NCBI GenBank assembly: GCA_045591885.1
Contig: JAZNTT010000003.1
Coordinates: 1-21,619 of the forward strand
Direction of reading: 5' to 3'
Length of the DNA: 21,619 nt
Origin: Colimorpha_A sp045591885
GTDB lineage: Bacteria > Bacillota > Clostridia > Oscillospirales > CAG-272
Each line of letters begins with the position of its first letter. Position 1 is the first letter of the stretch. This document shows, in pieces, positions 1 to 6,911 of this stretch. A model generated the notes under the pieces. The model was given only the letters and a program-made list of their open reading frames with translations. It ran no database searches and had not been told where the DNA came from. Made by a program: the position numbers and the translations under genes.

Positions 1-269
1 TCACCGTTTGTAACGATAGTCTTATTACCGAGAACGCGAACGGGATAGTAAATGATAAGGTGAGGATCAACCATCTTTGATTCGTCGAACGCCTTGGTAC
101 GCATTGCGTCACCCTCAGCTACGAATACGCGGTTACGGGAATTAACACTTCTTCCCATTATAAAATATGCCGTTACAGCTTTCTTTCCGTCGGCGCTCTT
201 TCCGATAATGATTCCTCTGCCGTGGTAAGGCATTGAATTAAGCTCGTTCGCAATAGTAGATACCTTCAT
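1..269 (-). CDS. purO: IMP cyclohydrolase, PurO-like (N-terminal part, runs off left edge)
   Basis: This is the first 89 codons of a protein reading MKVSTIANELNSMPYHGRGI at its start, then YFIMGRSVNSRNRVF, LIIYYPVRVLG and TIVTNG. These match my recollection of the PurO-type IMP cyclohydrolase family (archaeal PurO and its clostridial relatives), which closes FAICAR to IMP, the last step of purine synthesis. The usual family size is about 200-240 residues, so more than half lies outside the window. The start is fixed by AAGGAG eight bases before the ATG; only one base separates it from the purN stop (TGATATG), so it is the next gene of the purine operon. It would replace the cyclohydrolase half of the bifunctional PurH; an AICAR transformylase should follow outside the window. 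The symbol is by family resemblance. Confidence 0.8.
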   Translation of the reverse strand, partial: MKVSTIANELNSMPYHGRGIIIGKSADGKKAVTAYFIMGRSVNSRNRVFVAEGDAMRTKAFDESKMVDPHLIIYYPVRVLGNKTIVTNG

Positions 270-270
270 A

Positions 271-906
271 TCAGTTCTCCTTTATATACACTTTATTGTC
301 TTTAACAGTCAATTTACCGTCGCAGTAAAGCCGCACTGCTTCGGGAAGAAGCTTCCATTCCGCCTCTTCCATTATTCTCTTTTGCAGAGTTTCCGGCGTG
401 TCGTCACTCTTAACCTCGACCGCCTTTTGAAGTATTATCGGTCCGGCGTCACATTCGGGTGTAACGATATGCACGGTCGCACCGGAGACCTTTACACCTT
501 TACTAAGTGCCGCCTCGTGAACGTGAAGACCGTAGAATCCCTTGCCGCAGAACGACGGGATCAAGGCAGGATGGACGTTTATTATACGGTTTTCAAACGC
601 CTGATAGACCTGCTCGTCAATTATGGTAAGGAATCCTGCCAGAACGACAAGCTCAATACCGTTCGCAACGAGTATATCTGTCAGCACTCTTGAATATTCG
701 GCAACAGTTGAATACTCTTTTCGTGCTAAAACCTTCGTTTCAACACCGTTGCTCTCCGCACGAACAAGTCCGTATACACCTTCTTTTGAGGATATAACGA
801 GAGATATTTCACCGTTGCCAAGCTCGCCACGCTTTTGCGCATCTATCAGCGCCTGGAGATTCGTTCCGCCGCCTGAAATCAGGACTGCAATTTTCGTTTT
901 ACTCAT
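271..906 (-). CDS. purN: Phosphoribosylglycinamide formyltransferase (GART, PurN)
   Basis: PurN transfers a formyl group from 10-formyl-tetrahydrofolate to glycinamide ribonucleotide, the third step of purine synthesis, in the cytoplasm. The 211-residue product is full length for the family. It opens with IAVLISGGGTNLQAL (phosphoribosyl-binding loop) and carries the catalytic set N110 and H112 in INVHPALIPSF and D153 in ECDAGPI, matching N106/H108/D144 of the E. coli enzyme. The start has a GGAGGG ribosome site lying inside the end of the preceding FNT gene; the two genes are joined as TGATATG, so they should be translated together. Being directly after an FNT-family channel gene is suggestive, because the formyl donor is made from formate. 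Regulation is presumably by the ZTP riboswitch far upstream. Confidence 0.96.
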   Translation of the reverse strand: MSKTKIAVLISGGGTNLQALIDAQKRGELGNGEISLVISSKEGVYGLVRAESNGVETKVLARKEYSTVAEYSRVLTDILVANGIELVVLAGFLTIIDEQVYQAFENRIINVHPALIPSFCGKGFYGLHVHEAALSKGVKVSGATVHIVTPECDAGPIILQKAVEVKSDDTPETLQKRIMEEAEWKLLPEAVRLYCDGKLTVKDNKVYIKEN

Positions 907-907
907 A

Positions 908-1519
908 TCAGCCCTCCTTCTTTTCGCCCTTAAGGAGCGTCAACATCGGGAAAAGCAGGCCGCCAACCGTGTTTCCAAGGATAACTATTATGAGGAAAAC
1001 AAGCACTTCAAGCGAGAAAATTCTTGCCGTGAAGAAATAGAACATATTTGCAATCGAATGCTCGAATCCGCTCAAAATAAATACGGGAACACAGAAGAAT
1101 ATCGCAAGCAACGATTTGTTTTCCTTAAAAACCGCAACCGCGAGATACATAAGTATTCCGCAGAATATTGCCTTGATAAATACGCCAAGGAGATTATCGC
1201 CAAGCTTCGTTTCGCACATAGCCTTTGCGAGCTTAGCCCTGTCAGAAAGCGCGAAACTGACAGCCAATCCAGAAAGAAGCGTTCCTATGACGTTGCCGAA
1301 GAATCCCGTCAAAAGATTAACGAAATCGCTTCCCTTATGGTTATACGCCATAAATCCAATCTTGCCGGTATACAGTGAGTATCCGCGATAGCAGATTATA
1401 AGAAGAGCTATCGTGAAGAGGCACGCACCTGGAATACCGCCGCCGACAGAGAGAAGAACCGTTCCTCCGATGCCTATCATAAGTCCGGCGAGAATGCCGT
1501 CGATAGTTCCCTTCAGCAT
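908..1519 (-). CDS. Compact formate/nitrite transporter (FNT) family channel
   Basis: A 203-residue membrane protein with about six hydrophobic segments (roughly 6-26, 31-48, 67-90, 110-131, 137-151, 170-194). The family signature GFEHSIANM is intact at 151-159; H154 corresponds to the pore histidine of FocA. Paired GNxxG-type motifs at 75-79 (GNVIG) and 182-186 (GNTVG) fit the internal duplication of FNT channels. It is clearly shorter than FocA (about 285 residues), mainly at the N terminus and in the loops, but all core helices appear present. The ATG overlaps the purM stop as ATGCTGA, and purN follows after one base, so it is an integral operon member. Substrate is inferred: formate would feed 10-formyl-THF for PurN. 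Nitrite, hydrosulfide or another small anion cannot be excluded from sequence. Confidence 0.85.
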   Translation of the reverse strand: MLKGTIDGILAGLMIGIGGTVLLSVGGGIPGACLFTIALLIICYRGYSLYTGKIGFMAYNHKGSDFVNLLTGFFGNVIGTLLSGLAVSFALSDRAKLAKAMCETKLGDNLLGVFIKAIFCGILMYLAVAVFKENKSLLAIFFCVPVFILSGFEHSIANMFYFFTARIFSLEVLVFLIIVILGNTVGGLLFPMLTLLKGEKKEG

Positions 1520-2562
1520 ATTACAACCTTTTCTTCGCTCTTAACTATCTTACCGATAGTGTAAGCGCCGATACCGTTATTTTTAAGGATCTCAATTGCT
1601 TTATCAACCTGCTCCTTAGGAACTACGATGCTCATTCCAACGCCCATATTATATGTATTGAACATATCTCTTTCGGGAATGTTACCGAACTTTGCGATAA
1701 GATCGAAAATAGGAAGGATCTTAACCGACGCCTTGTCGATAACTGCACCGAGACCGTCGGGAATGCTTCTCGGAATGTTCTCGTAGAAGCCGCCACCCGT
1801 AATATGCGAAATACCGTGAACGTCAACCTCATTAAGAAGAGCAAGCACCGGCTTAACGTATATCTTGGTAGGAACAAGGAGAGCTTCGGCTATCGTTTTA
1901 CCGCCAAGCTCTTCCCTCTCGACATAAAGAAGAGGATCGTTATTGTCAATATTAAATACCTTACGGCAAAGCGAGAAACCGTTACTGTGAATACCGGTAG
2001 ACGGAAGAGCGATAACAACGTCGCCCTCCTGCATCTTCTTGTTGTCGATTATCTTCTTCTTATCAACGATACCGACAGCAAATCCGGCGAGGTCATAATC
2101 CTCAACAGGCATAAGTCCGGGGTGCTCGGCAGTCTCGCCGCCAATCAGAGCCGCGCCCGACTGAACGCAACCCTCGGCAACACCCGAAACGATCGCAGCG
2201 ATCTTCTCGGGAATATTCTTTCCGCAAGCGATATAATCAAGGAAGAAAAGCGGCTTTGCGCCGACGCATATTATGTCGTTTACGCACATTGCTACGGCAT
2301 CGATACCGATAGTGTCGTGCTTATCCATAAGAATTGCGAGCTTGACCTTGGTTCCGCAGCCGTCAGTTCCCGAAACAAGAACCGGCTCCTCCATTCCGGC
2401 AATCGGAAGTCCGAAGCATCCGCCGAAGCCGCCAACGTCATCAAGGCAACCCTCGTTCTTGGTTCTTGCGATATGCTTCTTCATAAGCTCAACGGCTTTG
2501 TATCCTGCGGTAATATCAACGCCCGCCGCAGCGTAGCTTTCAGATCTTGAATTATTATGCAT
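1513..2562 (-). CDS. purM: Phosphoribosylformylglycinamidine cyclo-ligase (AIR synthetase)
   Basis: PurM closes FGAM to 5-aminoimidazole ribonucleotide using ATP. The 349-residue product is normal length. Recognisable blocks are YAAAGVDITAGY (10-21), VGGFGGCFGL (43-52), VSGTDGCGTKVKLA (63-76), VAMCVNDI (90-97), the GGETAEHPG segment and a later HITGGGFYENIPR. These are the nucleotide-binding and dimer-core motifs of the PurM/SelD superfamily. The start has AGGAAC eight bases before the ATG, 17 bp after purF. The last codons overlap the next gene (ATGCTGA), giving translational coupling to the FNT channel. Confidence 0.97.
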   Translation of the reverse strand: MHNNSRSESYAAAGVDITAGYKAVELMKKHIARTKNEGCLDDVGGFGGCFGLPIAGMEEPVLVSGTDGCGTKVKLAILMDKHDTIGIDAVAMCVNDIICVGAKPLFFLDYIACGKNIPEKIAAIVSGVAEGCVQSGAALIGGETAEHPGLMPVEDYDLAGFAVGIVDKKKIIDNKKMQEGDVVIALPSTGIHSNGFSLCRKVFNIDNNDPLLYVEREELGGKTIAEALLVPTKIYVKPVLALLNEVDVHGISHITGGGFYENIPRSIPDGLGAVIDKASVKILPIFDLIAKFGNIPERDMFNTYNMGVGMSIVVPKEQVDKAIEILKNNGIGAYTIGKIVKSEEKVVIC

Positions 2563-2579
2563 TGTTATATGTTCCTTTC

Positions 2580-4004
2580 TTATTCTTTACCGTTCCAACA
2601 GTACGTGCAAAGCTTGCACGGATCAATTCCAATTGCTTTAATTACACCTTCAAGCGACTGGAAGTCAAGCGAATCGAAGTGGAAGCGATCGCAGATCGTC
2701 TTACGGAGGGCTTTACCTCTTTCGGTTGATCCGTCGCTGTATTCCTCGATATAATTGAAGCCCTCTTCGCCCTCAAGCTCATTTATTATCCTTCGTGCGA
2801 TAAGCTCCATATCAGAGGTTGCTCGGCTGAAATTGAGATACTTACAGCCGTACATTATCGGCGGACACGCAGAGCGCATGTGAACGCTCTTTGCGCCGTT
2901 ATCGTAGAGGAAGTCGACCGTTTCCTTGAGCTGTGTACCGCGGACGATAGAGTCGTCAACGAACATAAGATGCTTATCCTTGATAAGCTCAAGAACGGGG
3001 ATCTGCTTCATCTTTGCGACCTTGCTTCTTGCCGCCTGTGTAGTCGGCGTGAAGGATCGCGACCAGGTTGGAGTATACTTAATAAACGCCCTTGCAAAGG
3101 GGAGATGGCTTGCATTTGAATAACCGATAGCGTGCGGAGTACCGGAATCAGGAACACCGACGACGTATTCAATGTTTTCATCAAGACCTGCTTTTCTGTC
3201 GTTCTCCGCCATTATTTCTCCGTTGCGGTAACGCATCATCTCGACGTTTACGCCCTCATAGGTTGACGTAGGATAACCGTAATAGCTCCAAAGGAAGGAG
3301 CAAATACGCATCTCCTTTCCCGGCTCGGCAAGCTGACGGCAGTAATCCGAGCAAAGCTCAACGATCTCGCCCGGGCCCAGCTCCTTATGATGCTCATATC
3401 CGAGCTTCTGATATGCGTACGCCTCAAACGATACCGAATAGCCCTCGTCCTTGCGTCCTACCTGAACGGGGATTCGCCCGAGACGGTCTCGCGCAGCAAT
3501 GATCTTTCCGTCATCTTTAAGAATGATGATCGAGGCAGTTCCGTCAATGACCTCTTGCGCGAAATGAATACCGTCAACGAAGTTATCCTTCTGTCCGATA
3601 AGAGCCGCAACAAGCTCGGTAGAATTGACGTTTCCGCCCGTCATTGCGTTAAAGTGCGCTGAACACTCGGAAAGATGATCCTGAATCAGCTGCTCGGCGT
3701 TATTGATAATTCCCACAAAGCAGATAGCAAACTTACCGAGACGCGAACGAACAAGAAGCGGCTGAGGATCAAAGTCACTGATACAACCGATCGCCGAGTT
3801 GCCCTTCATATCGTCAAAGACGTGCTCGAATTTCGTTCTGAATGGAGAATTTTGTATATTGTGTATTTCTCTTTGAAGACCTGCAAGGTCGTGATGTGCG
3901 GCAATGCCTCCGCATTTCGTTCCGAGATGCGAATGATAGTCTGTACCGAAAAATACGTCAGAGATTGCGTCGCACTTGAGTGCCGCGCCGAAATATCCGC
4001 CCAT
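2580..4004 (-). CDS. purF: Amidophosphoribosyltransferase, PurF subfamily lacking the glutaminase nucleophile
   Basis: PurF makes phosphoribosylamine from PRPP, normally with ammonia from glutamine. The phosphoribosyltransferase half is intact: PRPP loop FVDDSIVRGTQ at 348-358 and GVPDSGTPHAIGY at 283-295. Cysteines C235, C387 and C463/C466/C469 (CKLCTYCW) sit where B. subtilis-type PurF binds a 4Fe-4S cluster. The N-terminal half has the Ntn-hydrolase layout but begins MGGYFGAAL where active enzymes have Cys-Gly after processing; the Arg-bearing GHVRYPTAG-like motif is replaced by IGCISDFDPQP (72-82), and the Asn-Gly oxyanion motif by FVGII. The start is firm: AGAGGT lies 5 bases upstream of the ATG, 13 bp after purE. 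I recall similar Cys-less PurF in Bacteroidetes and Clostridia. Use of free ammonia, or of a separate glutaminase, is inferred. Confidence 0.93.
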   Translation of the reverse strand: MGGYFGAALKCDAISDVFFGTDYHSHLGTKCGGIAAHHDLAGLQREIHNIQNSPFRTKFEHVFDDMKGNSAIGCISDFDPQPLLVRSRLGKFAICFVGIINNAEQLIQDHLSECSAHFNAMTGGNVNSTELVAALIGQKDNFVDGIHFAQEVIDGTASIIILKDDGKIIAARDRLGRIPVQVGRKDEGYSVSFEAYAYQKLGYEHHKELGPGEIVELCSDYCRQLAEPGKEMRICSFLWSYYGYPTSTYEGVNVEMMRYRNGEIMAENDRKAGLDENIEYVVGVPDSGTPHAIGYSNASHLPFARAFIKYTPTWSRSFTPTTQAARSKVAKMKQIPVLELIKDKHLMFVDDSIVRGTQLKETVDFLYDNGAKSVHMRSACPPIMYGCKYLNFSRATSDMELIARRIINELEGEEGFNYIEEYSDGSTERGKALRKTICDRFHFDSLDFQSLEGVIKAIGIDPCKLCTYCWNGKE

Positions 4005-4017
4005 AAATTACCTCTTT

Positions 4018-4518
4018 TTAAGCGTTAAACTTTTCTTCGATAGCTCTGTTCTTTTCAAGAACCTTTTCTGCTCCCTCGCTTCTTGCCTTGTCAAGACGTG
4101 CTGCAAGCGCGCCGTCAGTGACGGCAAGAATCTGAATAGAAAGCATAGCGGCATTGGCAGCTCCGTCGATAGCTACTGTTGCGACAGGTATTCCTGTCGG
4201 CATCTGTACCGTCGAAAGAAGCGCGTCAATGCCGTCGAGATTTTTACTTTTCACGGGTATTCCGATAACGGGAAGCGTAGTATTAGCCGCTATTGCCCCC
4301 GCAAGATGTGCCGCCATACCTGCAGCGGCAATTATAGCGCCGAAGCCGTTTGTTCTTGCATTAACCGCAAATTCCTTAGCCTCGACGGGAGTTCTGTGCG
4401 CAGAATATACGTGCACCTCGTAAGGCACTCCGTATTCTTTAAGCACGTTAATTGCTTTTTCAACTACGGGAAGATCGCTGTCGCTTCCCATTACGATTCC
4501 AACCTTTTTAATGCTCAT
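4018..4518 (-). CDS. purE: N5-carboxyaminoimidazole ribonucleotide mutase (PurE, class I)
   Basis: PurE moves the carboxyl group of N5-CAIR to give CAIR. The 166-residue product shows GIVMGSDSDLP (7-17), the active-site SAHRTP with H41, AAAGMAAHLAGA (64-75), GIPV and MPTGIPVATVAIDGA (106-120), all typical of class I enzymes. I start at ATG 4518, five bases after GGAGG; a longer frame would begin with a TTG at 4530 that itself lies in the ribosome site. It is the first gene of the operon and lies directly downstream of the ZTP riboswitch, a common partner of purE. The ATP-dependent partner PurK, needed by class I PurE at low bicarbonate, is not in this window. Confidence 0.97.
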   Translation of the reverse strand: MSIKKVGIVMGSDSDLPVVEKAINVLKEYGVPYEVHVYSAHRTPVEAKEFAVNARTNGFGAIIAAAGMAAHLAGAIAANTTLPVIGIPVKSKNLDGIDALLSTVQMPTGIPVATVAIDGAANAAMLSIQILAVTDGALAARLDKARSEGAEKVLEKNRAIEEKFNA

Positions 4519-4544
4519 AGCTACCTCCAAATATCCGACAAATG

Positions 4545-4582
4545 AAAAATGGGCAGTCTTGCCTTATTATGCAAAACTGCCC
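4545..4582 (-). terminator. Riboswitch-controlled intrinsic terminator
   Basis: On the minus strand a 12-bp stem (arms 4582-4571 and 4562-4551, one U-G pair) with an 8-base loop is followed by five U residues. Its first arm starts with GGGCAG, which is also the 3' side of riboswitch helix P3, so the two structures exclude each other. It lies before purE and would stop transcription when ligand is absent. Confidence 0.85.
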
Positions 4583-4650
4583 AGACGGTCGGCTTTATTA
4601 TTTTCCGTTCCCCGGTGGTTGCCCACCCATCCGTCAGTTGCGGAAAATCT
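4577..4650 (-). promoter_or_regulatory. ZTP (pfl) riboswitch aptamer
   Basis: The RNA carries the ZTP-riboswitch layout. P1 pairs UUUUCCG (4647-4641) with CGGAAAA (4607-4601). P2 is GGUGG-GCAA-CCACC (4627-4614), followed by CCGGGGAACGG. The hallmark CCGUCUGGGCAG lies at 4588-4577; family consensus is CCGCCUGGGCA. Its CCGUC can pair with GACGG at 4635-4631, the conserved pseudoknot with a compensatory change. P3 uses GCC (4593-4591) with GGC of UGGGC. These RNAs sense ZTP/ZMP, the AICAR-type intermediates that build up when 10-formyl-THF is short, and switch on purine and folate genes. Here binding should block the overlapping terminator and turn the purE operon on. Confidence 0.93.
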
Positions 4651-4660
4651 CAACGTACTT

Positions 4661-4690
4661 ATTATATCATATATAAACATAAAAAGTCAA
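4661..4690 (-). promoter_or_regulatory. Sigma-A-type promoter of the purine operon
   Basis: Minus-strand TTGACT (4690-4685), an 18-bp spacer, and TATAAT (4666-4661). Transcription would begin near 4654, just before riboswitch helix P1. Confidence 0.8.
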
Positions 4691-4764
4691 TTACATTTTG
4701 AGATTTTTAACGACAACATATTACAAATTTCAAAGCAAATTTTTGTTGCAAATTACCACACCGC

Positions 4765-4944
4765 TCACATTATTGCGCCGTCACCGCAGAAGGCGTCCTT
4801 GCTCTTATCGCATTTTTCGTAGTTCATACATTTTAGTCCCGCGTTTTTGCCGAACGTCTTTCGCATTATTACGTTCTCCTCGCATCTCGGACAGTATCTT
4901 TCCACGACCTCATAACGGCATGTGTCATTTTTCTTTTCGCTCAT
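4765..4944 (-). CDS. Small Cys-rich protein, possible zinc-ribbon-like (59 aa)
   Basis: An open frame encoding MSEKKNDTCRYEVVERYC, then PRCEENVIMRKTFGKNAG, then LKCMNYEKCDKSKDAFCGDG and AIM. Cysteines at 9, 18, 21, 39, 45 and 53 include a CPRC pair (18-21), so metal binding is plausible. A GAGGTG ribosome site lies five bases before the ATG, and a TATAAT box lies about 30 bp upstream (4979-4974) without a good -35. It follows mnmE by 78 bp on the same strand and may be cotranscribed with it. I do not recognise the family and assign no function. Confidence 0.65.
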   Translation of the reverse strand: MSEKKNDTCRYEVVERYCPRCEENVIMRKTFGKNAGLKCMNYEKCDKSKDAFCGDGAIM

Positions 4945-5022
4945 TTCGCACCTCGCAATTCATGTTTACTATTATTATAGCCTATGAAAATGCGAATATG
5001 CCGTGACAAAAAGAATCGGGAA

Positions 5023-6402
5023 TTATTTTCCAACGCAGAAGCGGCTGAAAATTCGGTCTGTTATCTCCTCGCTTACGTTTCTGCCGTCGATCTCGCGCAG
5101 TGCCGAAAGCGACATCTCAAGATCCATTCCGGCAATATCCTGAGTAAAGCCGTTTTTTAGCGCATCGAGGGCGGATTCCAATCGCGATCTTGCCTCCGAA
5201 GCCGCCGCAAATTGGCGTGCATTGGTCAAAACGGGAGTTGCATCGTAATTGAGCTTTTCGTCAACGTACAATTCGGAAATATGTTTTTTCAGATCATCAA
5301 ATCCGCTTCCGTCGAGTGCTGAAACGGTTGCTGCTCTAAATGGAATATCAATATTTGTTTTCGCTTTTAAATCCGACTTGTTTATAACGGCGATGACCTC
5401 GGCATCAGTTTTCGAAACAAGTTCCAAAATCTCGCGGTCAAGCTCATCAAGAGGAGAAGATCCGTCGAAAACAGCAAGTATAAGATCCGCTTCGTTGAGC
5501 TTTTCTATGCTTCGTTCGATTCCGATGCGCTCGACCTCGTCACTCGATTCGCGTATACCGGCAGTATCGCAAAGTCGAAGTGTTACTCTTCCGACGATTG
5601 CAGTTTCTTCAACCGTATCACGGGTTGTTCCCGCGATCGAGGTGACAATTGCTCGGTCGTATCCGAGGAGACGGTTAAGAACCGAGGATTTTCCGGCATT
5701 CGGCTTGCCGACGATCGCAGTTTTGATTCCGTCACTTACAGCCTTACCGCTTCGATAGCTCGAAACGAGTGTATTTGTCTTTTCAAGAAGCTTTTCGGCA
5801 CGGAGTGTAAGCTCCTCGGGCGAAACGTCAGTCAAATCCTCGTCGGGATAATCTATGTACGCGTATACCGAGGCAAGCAGCTCGGTTATTTCATCGCAAA
5901 GATTATTTACGCCGTTTTTCAGAACGCCGTTTGTTATTGACGCTGAAAGCTTAAGCTGTTCATCACTTTCTGCATCAATAAGACCAATTACGGCCTCAGC
6001 CTCGGTCAGTGACATTTTGCCGTTAAGAAATGCGCGCTTACTAAATTCTCCGCCAAGCGCAAGACGGAAACCATTTTCAAGCGCGCTTGTAAGCACGCTT
6101 TCGGTAAGAAGTATTCCGCCGTGACAGGATATTTCAACAGTATCCTCTCCGGTAAACGAGCGCGGCGCACGAAATACAGTCGCAATACCGTCATCAATTC
6201 GCTTCCCGTTTCGGAGAATGTCTCCGTAAACGGCATATCCGGATTCAACCTCTGAAAGACGCCTATTTGATTTCGGGGCGAAGATATTTTCAGCAAGAAT
6301 GATACTTCCCTCTCCGCTTAATCTTATGACAGCGATTCCGCCTTTGCCGTACGGCGTAGATATCGCAGCAATCGGTTCGTAGCTCTGCATAGTTTTCTCC
6401 AT
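5023..6402 (-). CDS. mnmE: tRNA uridine-5-carboxymethylaminomethyl GTPase (MnmE/TrmE)
   Basis: MnmE, with MnmG, modifies U34 in the wobble position of certain tRNAs using GTP and methylene-THF. The 459-residue product has the N-terminal folate-binding domain (IAAISTPYGKGGIAVIRLSG; later GEFSKRAFLNGKMSLTEAEAV), a helical domain, and an inserted G domain with GKPNAGKSS (P-loop, about 232-240), TTRDT, DTAGI and NKSD. The C terminus FSRFCVGK ends with the family's invariant Cys. The start is ambiguous because the 12-bp ribosome-site/ATG unit is duplicated: ATG at 6402 (used here) and 6390 each have GGAG six bases upstream; TTG at 6414 has none. It has its own promoter. mnmG is not in the window. 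Confidence 0.97.
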   Translation of the reverse strand: MEKTMQSYEPIAAISTPYGKGGIAVIRLSGEGSIILAENIFAPKSNRRLSEVESGYAVYGDILRNGKRIDDGIATVFRAPRSFTGEDTVEISCHGGILLTESVLTSALENGFRLALGGEFSKRAFLNGKMSLTEAEAVIGLIDAESDEQLKLSASITNGVLKNGVNNLCDEITELLASVYAYIDYPDEDLTDVSPEELTLRAEKLLEKTNTLVSSYRSGKAVSDGIKTAIVGKPNAGKSSVLNRLLGYDRAIVTSIAGTTRDTVEETAIVGRVTLRLCDTAGIRESSDEVERIGIERSIEKLNEADLILAVFDGSSPLDELDREILELVSKTDAEVIAVINKSDLKAKTNIDIPFRAATVSALDGSGFDDLKKHISELYVDEKLNYDATPVLTNARQFAAASEARSRLESALDALKNGFTQDIAGMDLEMSLSALREIDGRNVSEEITDRIFSRFCVGK

Positions 6403-6430
6403 AGTTTTCTCCAAAATATTTTGTGTCTAT

Positions 6431-6459
6431 ATTATAATCGAACTTTCGAAATATTTCAA
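6431..6459 (-). promoter_or_regulatory. Promoter of mnmE
   Basis: Minus-strand TTGAAA (6459-6454), a 17-bp spacer, and TATAAT (6436-6431), about 30 bp upstream of the mnmE start. Confidence 0.75.
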
Positions 6460-6471
6460 TGTAAAGAAAAC

Positions 6472-6496
6472 AAAAACCGCGGTGACCGCGGTTTTT
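6472..6496 (-). terminator. Intrinsic terminator after the 81-aa ORF
   Basis: A perfect GC-rich palindrome (AAAAACCGCGG and its complement around a 3-base centre) ending in five T residues on either strand. It lies 15 bp after the 81-codon gene and before the mnmE promoter, separating the two units. Confidence 0.8.
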
Positions 6497-6510
6497 GCTG
6501 CTTCAAATAA

Positions 6511-6756
6511 TTATTCTTCTACTACTTCCTCGGCAGCTTCTTCTGCTTCGTCCTTCTTGAGGTACTGGCAGTTGTCGCAATCACAATCAAGCTCGTCGTT
6601 TTCGAGGCACTCGAAATCGCAGTCGCAGTCATCCTCGCAGAGGCAGCAGAGATTCTTTCTGTATCTATCGTAAAGGATCTTTGCAATAACGCAGATACCG
6701 GCTACGATTCCTACAGCAAGGAATATTTTAAGAAGTACGCTAAGAGTCTTGTTCAT
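6511..6756 (-). CDS. Small membrane-anchored protein with Cys/Asp/Glu-rich tail
   Basis: An 81-residue protein with a Lys-flanked hydrophobic helix (about 5-28), then a short basic stretch (DRYRK), then an unusual tail with nine cysteines mixed with many Asp and Glu (CCLCEDDCDCDFEC, later DCDCDNC) and an acidic end (DEAEEAAEEVVEE). Lys2-type positives are few at the N terminus and RYRK follows the helix, so the tail is probably cytoplasmic. The composition suggests metal or iron-sulfur binding, or a redox role, but this is inference and I do not recognise a family. It has its own promoter, a GGGGGT ribosome site, and a strong terminator, supporting a genuine single-gene unit. Confidence 0.75.
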   Translation of the reverse strand: MNKTLSVLLKIFLAVGIVAGICVIAKILYDRYRKNLCCLCEDDCDCDFECLENDELDCDCDNCQYLKKDEAEEAAEEVVEE

Positions 6757-6811
6757 AATGTTTATACCCCCATATTAAAATCATTTATCAAAGGCACCGC
6801 CTTATGTAACA

Positions 6812-6840
6812 ATTATAGCACAACTTTTCCGATTTAACAA
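6812..6840 (-). promoter_or_regulatory. Promoter of the 81-aa membrane protein gene
   Basis: Minus-strand TTGTTA (6840-6835), 17-bp spacer, TATAAT (6817-6812). The leader carries a small AAGGC-GGT-GCCTT hairpin before the ribosome site. Confidence 0.65.
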
Positions 6841-6911
6841 GTACTTACAATGAAAAAAGTGTAAATAAAATATTTTTTTATGTTAACAAATAATATTTAT
6901 TACAATAACCC

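Noticed and set aside
623..1378. Plus-strand 251-codon open frame opposite purN and the FNT gene
   Set aside because: It is antisense to two clearly coding genes, has no ribosome site, and its composition (Ser/Arg/Lys-rich) is that of a shadow frame.
1804..2550. Plus-strand 248-codon open frame opposite purM
   Set aside because: Antisense to a well-conserved gene; no start signal or recognisable domain.
3880..3974. PurF Cys11 or Cys31 as a replacement glutaminase nucleophile
   Set aside because: Ntn amidotransferases need the Cys at the mature N terminus; these lie inside the domain, and the other catalytic motifs are also lost.
4519..4530. Longer PurE starting at TTG 4530
   Set aside because: The TTG is part of the GGAGG ribosome site that serves the ATG at 4518.
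3976..4545. Plus-strand 189-codon frame opposite purE and its leader
   Set aside because: Shadow of purE; it also runs into the riboswitch terminator region.
5249..5758. Plus-strand 169-codon Ser/Arg-rich frame opposite mnmE
   Set aside because: Typical antisense shadow of a GTPase gene; no ribosome site.
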